This document shows, piece by piece, positions 33,269 to 43,270 of a DNA stretch of 64,000 nt. Each line of letters begins with the position of its first letter. Position 1 is the stretch's first letter. The notes under the pieces are model-generated. The model searched no databases. It had not been told where the DNA came from and saw only the letters and a program-made list of their open reading frames with translations. Origin of the DNA: Paraglaciecola sp. (GTDB lineage: Bacteria; Pseudomonadota; Gammaproteobacteria; Enterobacterales; Alteromonadaceae); the NCBI GenBank assembly GCA_009993955.1, contig JAACSL010000008.1, positions 62,001-126,000 of the forward strand. The letters are read 5' to 3'. Position numbers and translations under genes: made by a program.

Positions 33269-35800
33269 ATGTCGAGTTTTAGTCTGAATTTGGCGTGGCG
33301 TTTATTCAAACATGAAACACGTCGCGGAGAGTTAACCATCATTTTACTTGCCATTGTGTTAGCGGTGTCTTCGGTGTTGTCTTTATCGCTATTCAGTGAA
33401 AGGTTGCAAAGTGCATTGAGTACTAAAAGTGCTGAGTTTATTGCAGCTGACCGCGTACTTAGTGCGCGCAAACCCGTTGCCGATGCATGGTTGGAGCAAG
33501 CTCAAACCTTAGAGCTTGATACTGCTCAGCAGGTACGGACTCGCTCTATGGTCTTTGCTAAGCAACACATGTTGTTGGCTGAATTATGTGCGGCGGGGCC
33601 GGGTTATCCACTCAAAGGTCAGTTAAAGGTATCCGACCAAGCATTCAGCGAAGGCCTGCCCACCAGTGAACTTCCGGGTCCCGGTGAAGCATGGGTAGAA
33701 TCGCGGTTGATGCAAAGTTTAGCGCTAAACATCGGGGATTCCTTAGATGTGGGAGACGCAGCGTTTACTGTCACTAAAGTACTTGTTTCCGTTCCTGATG
33801 CTGGTTTTAGCGTATTTGCCGGCGACCCCAAAGTATTAATCCCCCTTTCAGGCTTGCCAGCAACCAATCTCACCGGGCCTGGTAGTCGCGTCAGCTACAG
33901 CTATTACTTTGTTGGCGATACATCGGTATTAGATGAATACTACACGTGGTTGCGCCCACAATTGGATCGAGAAATTCATGACTGGAACTCGGTGGACGAT
34001 GATGATTCGCCCTTAGGGCGTTCTGTTCAGCGCGCAGAGCAGTACTTTCTTTTGGCGAGTCTGTTGGCCATTGTATTGGCGGCGGTATCGATTGCTGTTG
34101 CGGCACAGCGCTACAGTCAGCGTCACTATGATCCCGTGGCAATCATGAAAACCTTGGGGGCAACGGGTCGTCAAGTTAAGCAAGTATATGTACTGCAAAT
34201 ACTATTTATTAGTACCTTGGGTATTTTGATTGGTGGTTTGATTGGCTTTTTACTGCAACAAGCCGTGGTGTGGGCACTGGCTGGGCAACTTGATGTGAGC
34301 ATGGATGCCTGGCACTGGCGTCCTGTTTTTATCGCGATTTTCACCGGTGCTGTGTGCGCGTTTTTGTTCTCTTTGTACCCCTTATTAAAACTGTTCTCTG
34401 TTTCGCCATTGCGTGTATTGCGACGTGATTTAGGTGCAAATCTCTCATCGCGTGCCATTCAATTTATTGCTTCGGGTGGGGCCATATTTTTATTGATGTG
34501 GGCTTACAGTCAAAATTTGCAGATCAGTGCCATTTTGTTTGTGTCGGGTATTTTGCTGGTACTAGCACTTTTGTTGGTGACTTTTGGGCTGATTTGGCTA
34601 GGGCGGCGTCTGGGGCAGGGCAAGATGGGTGCTTGGCGCCTTGCATGGGCGCGCATACATCGTCGTGCACTTGATAATAGCGTCCAGCTCATTAGTTTTG
34701 CTATCACCATCATGTTGCTGCTCGTGGTACTTGTGATGCGTAACGACATGGTCAAACAATGGCAAGATCAATTACCACAGGGCACCCCCAATTATTTCTT
34801 GATTAACATCAGCCAAGAGCAAATGCCCAATTTAGCTGAGCATTTCAATCAAGCTGATGTCAGCTTAGATAAATTTTATCCAGTGGTGCGGGGCCGTTTT
34901 GTGGCCATCAATGGTGAAAAAATACGTACCGATATTAGTAAAGAAGAGGAGTCTGCAGGAGATGCGGGTCGGCAAGGTTTGGGACGTGAAGCTAATTTAA
35001 CATGGAATACGCAGCTACAGATTGGTTCTAAAATTGTTGCAGGTCGTTGGTTTGACGAAAATACCTCAGCCAGCGAGGAGCAGATGCCATTTGAAGTATC
35101 GGTTGAAGAGCGATTGGCGCAGCGTTTAGGTATCAATTTGGATGATACCCTAACCTTCAACATTGGTAGCGAAGTCGTCAGAGTGAAGGTGACAAGTTTG
35201 CGTGACGTGAACTGGCAGTCGATGCAACCAAACTTCTTTTTTGTCATTGAGCCCCGGGCCATGGCGCAGTTTGTTCCCACCTACATGTCGAGTTTTTATT
35301 TACCAATAGACGACAAGCCTAAACTCACTGAATTGTTGCAACCATTTGCTAGCGTGACCTTGTTTGATGTAGATGCACAGATTAATCAGCTGCGCAGTAT
35401 TGTAGAACAAGTGTCGGTAGCCGTTGAATTTATTTTGGTCCTGGTGCTCATTGCAGGTTCATTAGTCTTGGTCGCACAGGTACAAGCCAGTATGGACGAG
35501 AGGCAGCAAGAATTGGCCATCTTACGCACGTTAGGCGCCAAAGGCAGTTTGATCCGGTGGAGCGTGATCTGCGAATTTGTGATCATCGGCATGACAGCAG
35601 GATTGATGGCTGCAACCTTTAATGAGTTGAGTCTGTATTTGTTACAAACCGAAGTGTTCTCAATGCAAGCCACTGTGCACGGGCAATTTTTCATTATTGC
35701 CCCGATAAGTGGTGCCATTGTTGTGGCGTGCTTGGGTGGGATCAGTTGTTGGCGCTTGTTACGTCTTAATACCAGCCATTTGCTAAGGCAAATGGTATAA
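33269..35800 (+). CDS. FtsX-like ABC transporter permease (YbbP-like)
   Basis: 843 residues with about ten transmembrane helices: one near the N-terminus (~20-43), a periplasmic domain (~45-250), a first FtsX block (~255-390), further helices (~395-500), a second periplasmic domain (~505-700) and a C-terminal FtsX block (~705-843). The doubled FtsX arrangement is that of YbbP. It should couple cytoplasmic ATP hydrolysis to periplasmic handling of a hydrophobic substrate. Operon with the ATPase gene. Confidence 0.92.
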   Translation: MSSFSLNLAWRLFKHETRRGELTIILLAIVLAVSSVLSLSLFSERLQSALSTKSAEFIAADRVLSARKPVADAWLEQAQTLELDTAQQVRTRSMVFAKQHMLLAELCAAGPGYPLKGQLKVSDQAFSEGLPTSELPGPGEAWVESRLMQSLALNIGDSLDVGDAAFTVTKVLVSVPDAGFSVFAGDPKVLIPLSGLPATNLTGPGSRVSYSYYFVGDTSVLDEYYTWLRPQLDREIHDWNSVDDDDSPLGRSVQRAEQYFLLASLLAIVLAAVSIAVAAQRYSQRHYDPVAIMKTLGATGRQVKQVYVLQILFISTLGILIGGLIGFLLQQAVVWALAGQLDVSMDAWHWRPVFIAIFTGAVCAFLFSLYPLLKLFSVSPLRVLRRDLGANLSSRAIQFIASGGAIFLLMWAYSQNLQISAILFVSGILLVLALLLVTFGLIWLGRRLGQGKMGAWRLAWARIHRRALDNSVQLISFAITIMLLLVVLVMRNDMVKQWQDQLPQGTPNYFLINISQEQMPNLAEHFNQADVSLDKFYPVVRGRFVAINGEKIRTDISKEEESAGDAGRQGLGREANLTWNTQLQIGSKIVAGRWFDENTSASEEQMPFEVSVEERLAQRLGINLDDTLTFNIGSEVVRVKVTSLRDVNWQSMQPNFFFVIEPRAMAQFVPTYMSSFYLPIDDKPKLTELLQPFASVTLFDVDAQINQLRSIVEQVSVAVEFILVLVLIAGSLVLVAQVQASMDERQQELAILRTLGAKGSLIRWSVICEFVIIGMTAGLMAATFNELSLYLLQTEVFSMQATVHGQFFIIAPISGAIVVACLGGISCWRLLRLNTSHLLRQMV

Positions 35801-35817
35801 GCACAGACGGCGATTCA

Positions 35818-36711
35818 TCAGTGGCGCAAACAATTAAACGCTGCGTCAATGTCGCTGTAAACAAAATTGTAGCCGCTTGCCAATAAGCGTTTGGGCACAA
35901 CCCGTTGACCATAAACAAGTAGGTCAGCGGATTCTCCCATCGCTAAGCGTAGGGCAAATTCTGGCACACGAAACAGACAAGGGCGATGCAGTGCAGTGGC
36001 TAAGGCTTGGCTGAATTCTTGATTGGTGACTGGGTTGGGTGCGGTAAAATTAAAGATACCTCGACAGTTAGGGTTGTCAATCAAGTGTAAGATGCCGCGC
36101 AACATATCTTCCAAGTGGATCCACGACATGTATTGTTGGCCGCTCGCTATCGGCCCCCCTAATCCCAATCTAAACGGCGTTAGCATTTTCACTAAAGCCC
36201 CGCCGCGTTTTGTCACCACAATACCCGTACGCAGGATACATACACGGGTTTTTTCTGATGCTGCCTGTTGGGCTAAAAACTCCCAGCGTTCGCATAACTG
36301 GTGGCCAAAATCGTCTTTCACTTGGGTGCTTTGTTCGTCAAGGATAGTATCGTCCTGTGGCCCGTAATACCCCACTGCCGAACCACTAATCAAGAGTTCC
36401 GGTGGCACACTACTGGCTTTGATGAGGGCGACAATTTTTTCGGTGACCGACCAGCGACTTCGTTCGATTTCCCCTTTCTGTTGCGCCGACCAGCGTTTTC
36501 CAACAATCGGTTCACCGGCTAGATTAATCACTACTTGATAGTCATTCAGATTACTTAGATGCTCTAATGAAGACAAATAATGGATTTTATGCCCCAGTAT
36601 TTGTTCTGCCATTGCAACATTTCGGGTGTAGACGGCAATCCCATGTGGGCGGAGTAAGGGCACTAAATTAGAACCAATGAGGCCGGAGCCACCTGTTATT
36701 AAAATTTTCAT
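35818..36711 (-). CDS. TIGR01777-family NAD(P)-binding epimerase-like protein (YfcH)
   Basis: 297 residues of the extended SDR fold: GGSGLIGSNLV (Rossmann glycine motif), VINLAGEPI, SGSAVGYYG (the YxxxK Tyr region is atypical) and a C-terminal DUF1731-like part (LLASGYNFVYSDIDAA). ATG at 36711 has AGGG 6-9 nt upstream; the frame stays open to 36783. It lies downstream of folX on the same strand, as in E. coli (folX-yfcH). Substrate unknown. Confidence 0.9.
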   Translation of the reverse strand: MKILITGGSGLIGSNLVPLLRPHGIAVYTRNVAMAEQILGHKIHYLSSLEHLSNLNDYQVVINLAGEPIVGKRWSAQQKGEIERSRWSVTEKIVALIKASSVPPELLISGSAVGYYGPQDDTILDEQSTQVKDDFGHQLCERWEFLAQQAASEKTRVCILRTGIVVTKRGGALVKMLTPFRLGLGGPIASGQQYMSWIHLEDMLRGILHLIDNPNCRGIFNFTAPNPVTNQEFSQALATALHRPCLFRVPEFALRLAMGESADLLVYGQRVVPKRLLASGYNFVYSDIDAAFNCLRH

Positions 36712-36736
36712 ATGTGCCCTAAACCTTAGTGAATGT

Positions 36737-37105
36737 TTATGTATTCTTCTGACAAGATAAACATAAAGACACAGAATCTGCAAAACGTAAAGCGTGGGGT
36801 TTGTCTACCTCAGCTTCAGCATAAATGACCCAACTGTGTTCTGCCGCGATGGCAAGTACATCGGCGGTCAGTTTTTCCAACAACGAAAAACGATTGTTTT
36901 CCACTAGTTTTATGATGCGCTTAGTGATGGTTTTATAATTTAACGCATCATCCATGCGGTCAGAATCTGTCGCAGAATCTGCGTGATACTGGATCTTGAC
37001 GTTGATCACGACGTCTTGCATGTTCACAATCTCGTCATCGTTGATGCCTATAAAGGTGCGTAAGCGCAGATTTTTGATGCGAATAGCGGCGGGGTTTAAG
37101 TTCAT
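36737..37105 (-). CDS. folX: Dihydroneopterin triphosphate 2'-epimerase FolX
   Basis: 122 residues of the FolB/FolX T-fold family with (R)TFIGINDDE and the late catalytic Lys/Glu pair region ([16 protein letters not shown]). The LRTFIG and neighbouring yfcH point to FolX rather than FolB. It epimerises 7,8-dihydroneopterin triphosphate to the monapterin form. ATG at 37105 has AAGG 7 nt upstream and is preferred over the longer frame starting at 37123. Confidence 0.85.
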   Translation of the reverse strand: MNLNPAAIRIKNLRLRTFIGINDDEIVNMQDVVINVKIQYHADSATDSDRMDDALNYKTITKRIIKLVENNRFSLLEKLTADVLAIAAEHSWVIYAEAEVDKPHALRFADSVSLCLSCQKNT

Positions 37106-37270
37106 GTTTAGCCTTTTCCTCATTGTTGGCTTTTAAATGCGAGTCACCCTTGGCGACTATTTTATGGCGACCAATGCTTGGCGACCAATTCTTGGCCACA
37201 TCATCATACTGTAAAAAGTGTTAACTATCTGATAGTTTGCATGTAAATGGACGCTACCTAGATATATCGA

Positions 37271-38347
37271 ATGCAAGCAAAAACACCCTCCTCATCTTCT
37301 TTACGTGTGCTCGTCATACTCGCCGCATTGGTTATTGTATTAGCCGGTATTAAAGCGGCAAACACGATTGTTGTGCCATTTTTGCTTTCATTATTTATCG
37401 CTATGGCCTGCAGCCCGATGATAAGTCGATTGCAAAAGTTGAAAGTGCCACGTAGCTTGGCCATTCTCACGGTTATACTGGCTATTGTCGTATTTGGATT
37501 CATCTTGGCGGGTATGGTAGGGCAGTCGATGAATGAGTTCAGTCAAAACGTGCCTAAGTACCGAGCGCAATTGGCCGAACAGTTTTCGTGGTTGATCAAT
37601 CAACTTGATGCACTTAACGTTAAAATCGACAAACAACAATTATTGTCGTACCTCGACCCAGGTATGGCAATGAACATGGCAACCAATGTGCTGACTAGCC
37701 TTGGCGGTGTGCTCACCAACTTTTTGTTGATCTTGTTGATCGTGTTATTCATGTTGTTTGAAGCTCACTCTATTGCACCGAAAATTCATATTGCCTTGGA
37801 TGATCCGGATATGAAGATGCAACAGATTGATAAATTTTTAAGTTCAGTTAAAAACTATTTGGCGATTAAAACCTTAGTCAGTTTAGGAACAGGGTTAATC
37901 ATCGGCATTTGGTTGTACGTATTAGGTCTTGACCATTTTATGTTGTGGGCCATGCTGGCATTTTTACTCAATTACATTCCCAATATAGGTTCGATTATCG
38001 CTGCGGTTCCTGCCGTGTTATTGGCATTTGTGCAGCTTGGTGCCCCCTCAGCTGGGCTGGTAGCCCTGGGTTATGTGCTAAGCAATACCGTCATGGGAAA
38101 TGTGGTTGAGCCAAGGTATATGGGGCGCGGACTCGGTTTGTCGACATTGGTAGTGTTTTTGTCCTTGGTATTTTGGGGTTGGTTATTGGGCACGGTTGGC
38201 ATGTTGCTGTCAGTGCCGCTGACCATGATAGTAAAAATTGCCTTGGAGTCTAATCAGCAAACACACTGGATCGCGTTGCTGCTGGCCAGTGAAAATGAAG
38301 AATTTGTGCCCAAGGTGGCAGAACCTGCGCCATCTGAGGAGAAATAA
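37271..38347 (+). CDS. AI-2E family transporter (PerM/TqsA-like)
   Basis: 358 residues with about eight transmembrane helices: two or three at the N-terminus (~15-85), a soluble insert (~90-140) and five near the C-terminus, including the conserved LLNYIPNIGSIIAAVPAVL and NVVEPRYMGRGLGLS motifs. The family covers AI-2 exporters, sodium/proton antiporters and unknown permeases; the substrate cannot be assigned here. It ends in a short polar tail. Confidence 0.9.
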   Translation: MQAKTPSSSSLRVLVILAALVIVLAGIKAANTIVVPFLLSLFIAMACSPMISRLQKLKVPRSLAILTVILAIVVFGFILAGMVGQSMNEFSQNVPKYRAQLAEQFSWLINQLDALNVKIDKQQLLSYLDPGMAMNMATNVLTSLGGVLTNFLLILLIVLFMLFEAHSIAPKIHIALDDPDMKMQQIDKFLSSVKNYLAIKTLVSLGTGLIIGIWLYVLGLDHFMLWAMLAFLLNYIPNIGSIIAAVPAVLLAFVQLGAPSAGLVALGYVLSNTVMGNVVEPRYMGRGLGLSTLVVFLSLVFWGWLLGTVGMLLSVPLTMIVKIALESNQQTHWIALLLASENEEFVPKVAEPAPSEEK

Positions 38348-38468
38348 GTGAGTACCGGCAGTGATAAGCCAAGTCGCATCCAGTAACCTTAGCTAAATTT
38401 GCAATCAAAACTGAATATTTCCTGAAAACCTACGATAACCTAACAGACTGAAGGAAAATCGGCTGTCC

Positions 38469-40091
38469 ATGAATTCGCAATTAGCTAAAGACACCAAAGT
38501 ATTGATCGTTGATGATCAAGCCCTAGCGAAGGGCTACATGAAGTATTCACTGGAAGAACTGGGTTTCAGCGATATCACCTACGTGGACAAAATAAGCCTC
38601 GCCCTGACCACCATCCGTAATCAACGCTTCGATTTGATCATTTGCTCTTACAACTTAAAAAGAGAGCAAGATGGTTATTACTTTTATGACGAAATAAAAA
38701 CCAACGGCGAGTTGCCCTCCAGTACGGCTTTTGTGTTCATTAGTGCCGATACCAATTCAGATTTAGTGCAAAGTATCATCGAGTTGCAACCAGATGATTT
38801 TTTAGCCAAACCCTTTACGGTTAAAGAGCTCGATCGGCGATTAAGTCGGGTATTGGCACGTAAAAAAGCCTTGCGAGAAGTGTATCTGTGTATCGAAAAA
38901 AACCAGTTCAATCGAGCCTTGTCTGAAGTGGAATTATTCTTAGCCAATCCTAAAAATGCCGAATTTTTCCCCCTAGCGCTGAAAATAAAAGGTGAAATGT
39001 TGTGTGCGTGTGGCAACTTTGCCCAGGCCAAAGAGTTTTATTTAGCTATTTTAAAAGTGCAAACCTTTGCTTGGGCACAACTTGGATTAGTGAATGCCTA
39101 TTTGCGTTTAGATGAAGATGAGTCGGCAGAAAAACTGGTATTGCGCTTGGCGTTTAAACCTGACTCGCAGCTCGCTGCCTATGATCTGCTCACCGCCTTA
39201 CAAATCAAACAAAATGATTTTGAGACGGCCTTAGAATGTGTATTGATGGCCACCGATATTTCACCGCGAAATATTCGCCGGCATAAAACAGCCCTCGACT
39301 TGTCACGTATCACCCACGATTATGAAACGCAATTTGAGGCGGCGAAAAAAATTGTGCGTTTTGCCAAAAACTCCATTCATGACAAACCCGAAAATTATTT
39401 AAACGTGGCGCGCTCCGGGATTGATTACGCCATGACCGCTGACGAAGAGAACACCGATAAGTTAGTCAAACAAGCCAACGAATACATCAAACAACTGAAA
39501 ATCGTCTTCCCCAAGGCAGAGGTCAGCGAACAGATTAAAGTCATCAATGTACGCTTGTTTTATTTGGAGAATGAAAAAGAAAAAGCCCAGGCCCTGATGA
39601 ATCAATTGGATGAAACCAAGTGGGATAACGAGGGCGTGGACGCTTTGTTAGATAAAGCCAAAGCTTTTCACGAGCTAGGTTTACACGAACGTTCTCAAGC
39701 GGTGCTGGAACAAATCGAGTTTCGCTGTAAAAATCATTCCGATCAGGGAGAGATTTTCCTGCATTACATTCAGCAGGAAATGAATGAAAAATCCACCATC
39801 AAGTCAAGTTCACGGGAGCTCAACAATGTGGCGGTGAATTACTATCGCCGTGGTGACATTGAGAACGCTATCTCTGCCTTTACCCAAGCGTTTACCGTGA
39901 TGCCTAAAAATGTCTCTATTGCCCTAAATTTGTTGCAAGTTATCGCCGCAAAATCCGCCGAGTTGGGGGCCACCAAAGTGGCGCCACAATTAGTGAAAAA
40001 ATGCATTGCCACGGTGGAAAATGGTCAGCTCAACGAAGAACAGCAAGAACGTTACCATAAAGTTCGTGCGGCTTTGGATGGTATGGGCTAA
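38469..40091 (+). CDS. Receiver-like domain fused to TPR repeats (phosphoacceptor missing)
   Basis: 540 residues. Residues ~9-130 form a CheY-like receiver with the acidic pair D15-D16, the S92 switch and K114 (AKPF). The phosphoacceptor position is Ser (S60 in IICSYNL) instead of Asp. The rest (~135-540) is a series of TPR helices with a helix-rich centre. Without the Asp the domain is probably a pseudo-receiver that binds partners or another ligand. No DNA-binding or enzymatic output is visible. Possible role: scaffold in a signalling pathway. Confidence 0.88.
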   Translation: MNSQLAKDTKVLIVDDQALAKGYMKYSLEELGFSDITYVDKISLALTTIRNQRFDLIICSYNLKREQDGYYFYDEIKTNGELPSSTAFVFISADTNSDLVQSIIELQPDDFLAKPFTVKELDRRLSRVLARKKALREVYLCIEKNQFNRALSEVELFLANPKNAEFFPLALKIKGEMLCACGNFAQAKEFYLAILKVQTFAWAQLGLVNAYLRLDEDESAEKLVLRLAFKPDSQLAAYDLLTALQIKQNDFETALECVLMATDISPRNIRRHKTALDLSRITHDYETQFEAAKKIVRFAKNSIHDKPENYLNVARSGIDYAMTADEENTDKLVKQANEYIKQLKIVFPKAEVSEQIKVINVRLFYLENEKEKAQALMNQLDETKWDNEGVDALLDKAKAFHELGLHERSQAVLEQIEFRCKNHSDQGEIFLHYIQQEMNEKSTIKSSSRELNNVAVNYYRRGDIENAISAFTQAFTVMPKNVSIALNLLQVIAAKSAELGATKVAPQLVKKCIATVENGQLNEEQQERYHKVRAALDGMG

Positions 40092-40102
40092 GGCTAAAGG
40101 TG

Positions 40103-40753
40103 CTAGTTACCCACTTTTGATTCGGCAATCAGCCACTTTTCTTGCATAGCGTCGCTCAACCATTTTTGCATACATTGGCTATTTTGCATGGTGGTCATGT
40201 ATGTTTGGCAGATGGGTGTTACGCTCACGCTATACGTGGCAAACCGCCACACCACTGGTGCAAACATGCAATCGGCAATGCTGAACTCTCCGAATAACCA
40301 GGGGCCTTGACTGGCATAACGTTCACGACAGTCAGTCCAGATGGCAGTAATGCGTTGAATATCTTGTTCTAATGCAGCGCTTAATACTATGTGTCGTCCT
40401 GTCGCTCGGCAGTTCATCGGCATCAATTGCCGCAAAGTCGCAAAACCGGAATGCATTTCAGCGCTCACCGAGCGAGCATGGGCACGGGCGGTGATATCGG
40501 CCGGCCACGCACGGCCTGATAGATAGTGTTCAGACACATATTCACAAATGGCCAGCGAATCCCAAATATGCCGATCTTTATCGATCAATACCGGCACTTT
40601 TGCCGCAGGGCTATAGCGACGAATCTGCTCAGCACTATCCGCTTGATACAGTGGAATAATGACCTCGTTAAATGCTAAACCAAAATGCTCCAGCAACAAC
40701 CATGGCCGCAACGACCAGGAAGAGTAATTCTTGTTACCCATCACTAACAACAT
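40103..40753 (-). CDS. Glutathione S-transferase family protein
   Basis: 216 residues with an N-terminal thioredoxin-like domain (starting LLVMGNKNYSSWSLRPWLLLEHFG, including the KVPVLID cis-Pro loop and the E/D-S-LAICEY glutathione site) and an all-helical C-terminal domain with FSIADCMFAPV. The specific subclass and substrate are unclear. It is the last gene of the minus-strand rluB-scpAB cluster, 19 bp after rluB, and may be co-transcribed. Confidence 0.88.
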   Translation of the reverse strand: MLLVMGNKNYSSWSLRPWLLLEHFGLAFNEVIIPLYQADSAEQIRRYSPAAKVPVLIDKDRHIWDSLAICEYVSEHYLSGRAWPADITARAHARSVSAEMHSGFATLRQLMPMNCRATGRHIVLSAALEQDIQRITAIWTDCRERYASQGPWLFGEFSIADCMFAPVVWRFATYSVSVTPICQTYMTTMQNSQCMQKWLSDAMQEKWLIAESKVGN

Positions 40754-40772
40754 GGCATTATTCCTCGCTTAC

Positions 40773-41756
40773 TTAGTCTCTCGACGTGCTTTTTCTAGCA
40801 GGACGCTGTGCAGAACCTGATGACTTTTTGGGACTTCTAGTTTCTGAACTTGCTCTGCTGACTTTGCCAGAGGTCGCTTTGCCCGCAACGGCTTTTGTCG
40901 CAGGTTTATGTTTGTTTGCCTGTGCCACACGATGTTTCTTCACCGACCGGCGCATACGACTCAACTTAACATGGTCTAATTTGCCTTGTTCTAACTTAAT
41001 CAAGGTCTCTTTTTCTGGCGGCAGTTGCACGCTGGCGCGCAGGGCGTTGATGTCTGCCAGTGGTAGTTCTAACCATCCACCTTGCGGCAAACGTTTAACC
41101 AATTCTAGTGCGCCATACCGCACGCGAATTAAGCGACTCACTTGTAAACCCTGAGATTCCCACATCCGTCTGACTTCACGGTTTCGCCCTTCAGACAGGG
41201 TAACATGGTACCAACTGTTTAAACTTTCCTCGTCACTGGGCAGTTTGCGAATGCTGGTGAACTTGGCCACGCCATCATCTAATTTGACCCCTTTTTGTAG
41301 CTTTTTCAGCATCTCTGGCTGCACGTCACCAAATACTCGAACCGCATATTCACGCTCAACTTCATGTTTCGGGTGCATCAAGCGGTTGGCAAGATCGCCA
41401 TCATTGGTAAACAATAATAAACCGCTGGTATTCAGATCGAGTCGGCCGACCGCAATCCAACGGCCATTCTGAATGGTGGGCAGACGATCGAATACGGTGG
41501 CACGCCCTTCAGGATCCTTACGACTACACAATTCACCCTCAGGTTTGTTGTACATCAATACGCGACAAAAGACTTTCTGTTCACCGCTGGTAATGAGGTT
41601 GCCATCAACTCTGATTTTATCGTCAGCTTCGACGCGATCACCTAAGGTAGAAAGCTTGCCATTGACCGATACGCGGCCACCTTCAATCCAAGTTTCCATT
41701 TCACGGCGCGAGCCGAAACCGGCATTGGCCAATACTTTTTGTAATTTATCACTCAT
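40773..41756 (-). CDS. rluB: 23S rRNA pseudouridine(2605) synthase RluB
   Basis: 327 residues: S4 RNA-binding domain (2-60), pseudouridine synthase domain with the catalytic Asp in GRLDLNTSGLLL, and R-x-RYG-type motifs (LIRVRYGALELV). The C-terminal ~80 residues are a basic, Lys/Arg/Ser/Ala-rich tail, a feature known from RluB and longer than the E. coli form needs for catalysis. Its start overlaps the stop of scpB (TAATG). Confidence 0.93.
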   Translation of the reverse strand: MSDKLQKVLANAGFGSRREMETWIEGGRVSVNGKLSTLGDRVEADDKIRVDGNLITSGEQKVFCRVLMYNKPEGELCSRKDPEGRATVFDRLPTIQNGRWIAVGRLDLNTSGLLLFTNDGDLANRLMHPKHEVEREYAVRVFGDVQPEMLKKLQKGVKLDDGVAKFTSIRKLPSDEESLNSWYHVTLSEGRNREVRRMWESQGLQVSRLIRVRYGALELVKRLPQGGWLELPLADINALRASVQLPPEKETLIKLEQGKLDHVKLSRMRRSVKKHRVAQANKHKPATKAVAGKATSGKVSRASSETRSPKKSSGSAQRPARKSTSRD

Positions 41757-42418
41757 TAATGTAATTGCTCTGTTTCATCTAGTTTGAGGCTACGAGGCTC
41801 GCTAGATTGGGATGGCGGAATTTCGTCATGGGCAGCGGCTACTGCAACATCGGAATCGGGTCGAGGGTTTTGGTCATCCTCGATAAATTGGGCAAAGGAA
41901 TCGGCACTTGGCAATTCACTGAGACTTTTAAGGGCAAAATAATCAAGAAACTGTTTGGTGGTGGCATACAGTGCCGGACGACCGGGCAGTTCTTTATGAC
42001 CCACAACTTTTATCCAATTGCGCTCGAGCATGGCCTTCATGATTTGACTACTCACCGATACGCCTCGCACGTCTTCGATCTCACCACGTGTGATGGGTTG
42101 TCGATATGCAATTAAAGCCAAGGTTTCGAGCATGGCGCGTGAGTAGCGCGGGGCTTGTTCTTGCCACAGCTTGCTCAGCCAGGGGCTCAAGCTATCAGCA
42201 GAGACAAAACGATAGCCACTGGCAACTTCTTGTAACTGAATACCGCGTGCTTGATAGTCAAGTTGCAGTTCTTTGAGTACTTCAATTAAAGCGGTTTTGC
42301 TCACCGCCATGCCCTCAAGCACAGTTAGCTGCAGTTGCTCAGTGCCTAGCGGCGTATCAGCCACAAAAATAGCTGCTTCCACCAATTGCTTCAATTGTGC
42401 ACGGGTAATCTTAGGCAT
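41756..42418 (-). CDS. scpB: Segregation and condensation protein B
   Basis: 220 residues with two winged-helix domains: ALIEVLKELQLDYQARGIQL and the conserved ETLALIAYRQPITRGEIEDVRGVSV block. It is the non-SMC subunit that, with ScpA and SMC/MksB-type partners, compacts chromosomes. It overlaps scpA by 8 bp and rluB by 1 bp. The C-terminal 30 residues are acidic and variable. Confidence 0.95.
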   Translation of the reverse strand: MPKITRAQLKQLVEAAIFVADTPLGTEQLQLTVLEGMAVSKTALIEVLKELQLDYQARGIQLQEVASGYRFVSADSLSPWLSKLWQEQAPRYSRAMLETLALIAYRQPITRGEIEDVRGVSVSSQIMKAMLERNWIKVVGHKELPGRPALYATTKQFLDYFALKSLSELPSADSFAQFIEDDQNPRPDSDVAVAAAHDEIPPSQSSEPRSLKLDETEQLH

Positions 42419-43256
42419 AAGTTTGGCCTTGCAATTTCACATGAATATTACTGAAGGGGGCATTTTGTACTAACTCAATGAGATGCTCTTTGGCGAGCTC
42501 GAGAATGGCCAAAAACGTTACCACCACGCCAGCACGCCCTTCGCTGGCATGAAATAAGGTATCAAAGCCGGAAAAATGATCAGCACTGAGTTGTTCGAGA
42601 ATGTGGCTCATACGCTCACGTGTTGACAGGGCTTCACGTTCAATATGGTGATGTTCAAAGGCTTGTGCGCGCTGCATGGCCGATTGCAAACTCAGCACCA
42701 ATTCCTGCAAACTAACTTGTGGCAAAATACGAATTGGCGCGACGGAGTCTGCCGGTGTCGCACTGCCTTGGAACAAATCACGTTCTTGGCGCGGCAGGGC
42801 ATCGAGTTGCTGGGCGGCTTGTTTAATCAACTCATATTCTTTCAAGCGACGTATCAGCTCAGCGCGAGGATCGTCTTCATCGTCGTCTGCATCAGGCCGT
42901 TTGGGTAGCAACGAACGAGACTTTACTTCGGCTAAAATGGCCGCCATCAATAAATACTCTGCCGCCAATTCCAATTTAAGATCTTTCATCAGATCGACGT
43001 ATTGCATGTATTGCTGGGTCACTTGATAAACGGGCAAGTTGACGATATCAAATTTTTGTTTGCGAATGAGGTAAAGCAATAAATCTAAGGGCCCTTCAAA
43101 GGCCTCCAGAATAAGCTCTAAGGCATCGGGGGGAATATACAAGTCCTCTGGCTTTTCAATTAGGGCTTCGCCATTGATGAAGGCCAGCGGCAGGGGTTGC
43201 TGCACTGGATCATGCTGGGAAAAACGCGAGACAAAATTGTCACCGGATTGCGCCAT
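42411..43256 (-). CDS. scpA: Segregation and condensation protein A
   Basis: 281 residues with the kleisin N-terminal helix LEAFEGPLDLLLYLIRKQKFDIVNLPV, the YLLMAAILAEVKSRSLLP block and a C-terminal winged helix (VVTFLAILELAKEHLIEL). It bridges the SMC heads. N-terminal ~35 residues are an unconserved extension. 14 bp separate it from the upstream yciO-like gene. Confidence 0.95.
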   Translation of the reverse strand: MAQSGDNFVSRFSQHDPVQQPLPLAFINGEALIEKPEDLYIPPDALELILEAFEGPLDLLLYLIRKQKFDIVNLPVYQVTQQYMQYVDLMKDLKLELAAEYLLMAAILAEVKSRSLLPKRPDADDDEDDPRAELIRRLKEYELIKQAAQQLDALPRQERDLFQGSATPADSVAPIRILPQVSLQELVLSLQSAMQRAQAFEHHHIEREALSTRERMSHILEQLSADHFSGFDTLFHASEGRAGVVVTFLAILELAKEHLIELVQNAPFSNIHVKLQGQTYA

Positions 43257-43270
43257 GGCGTTTGGCCTAT

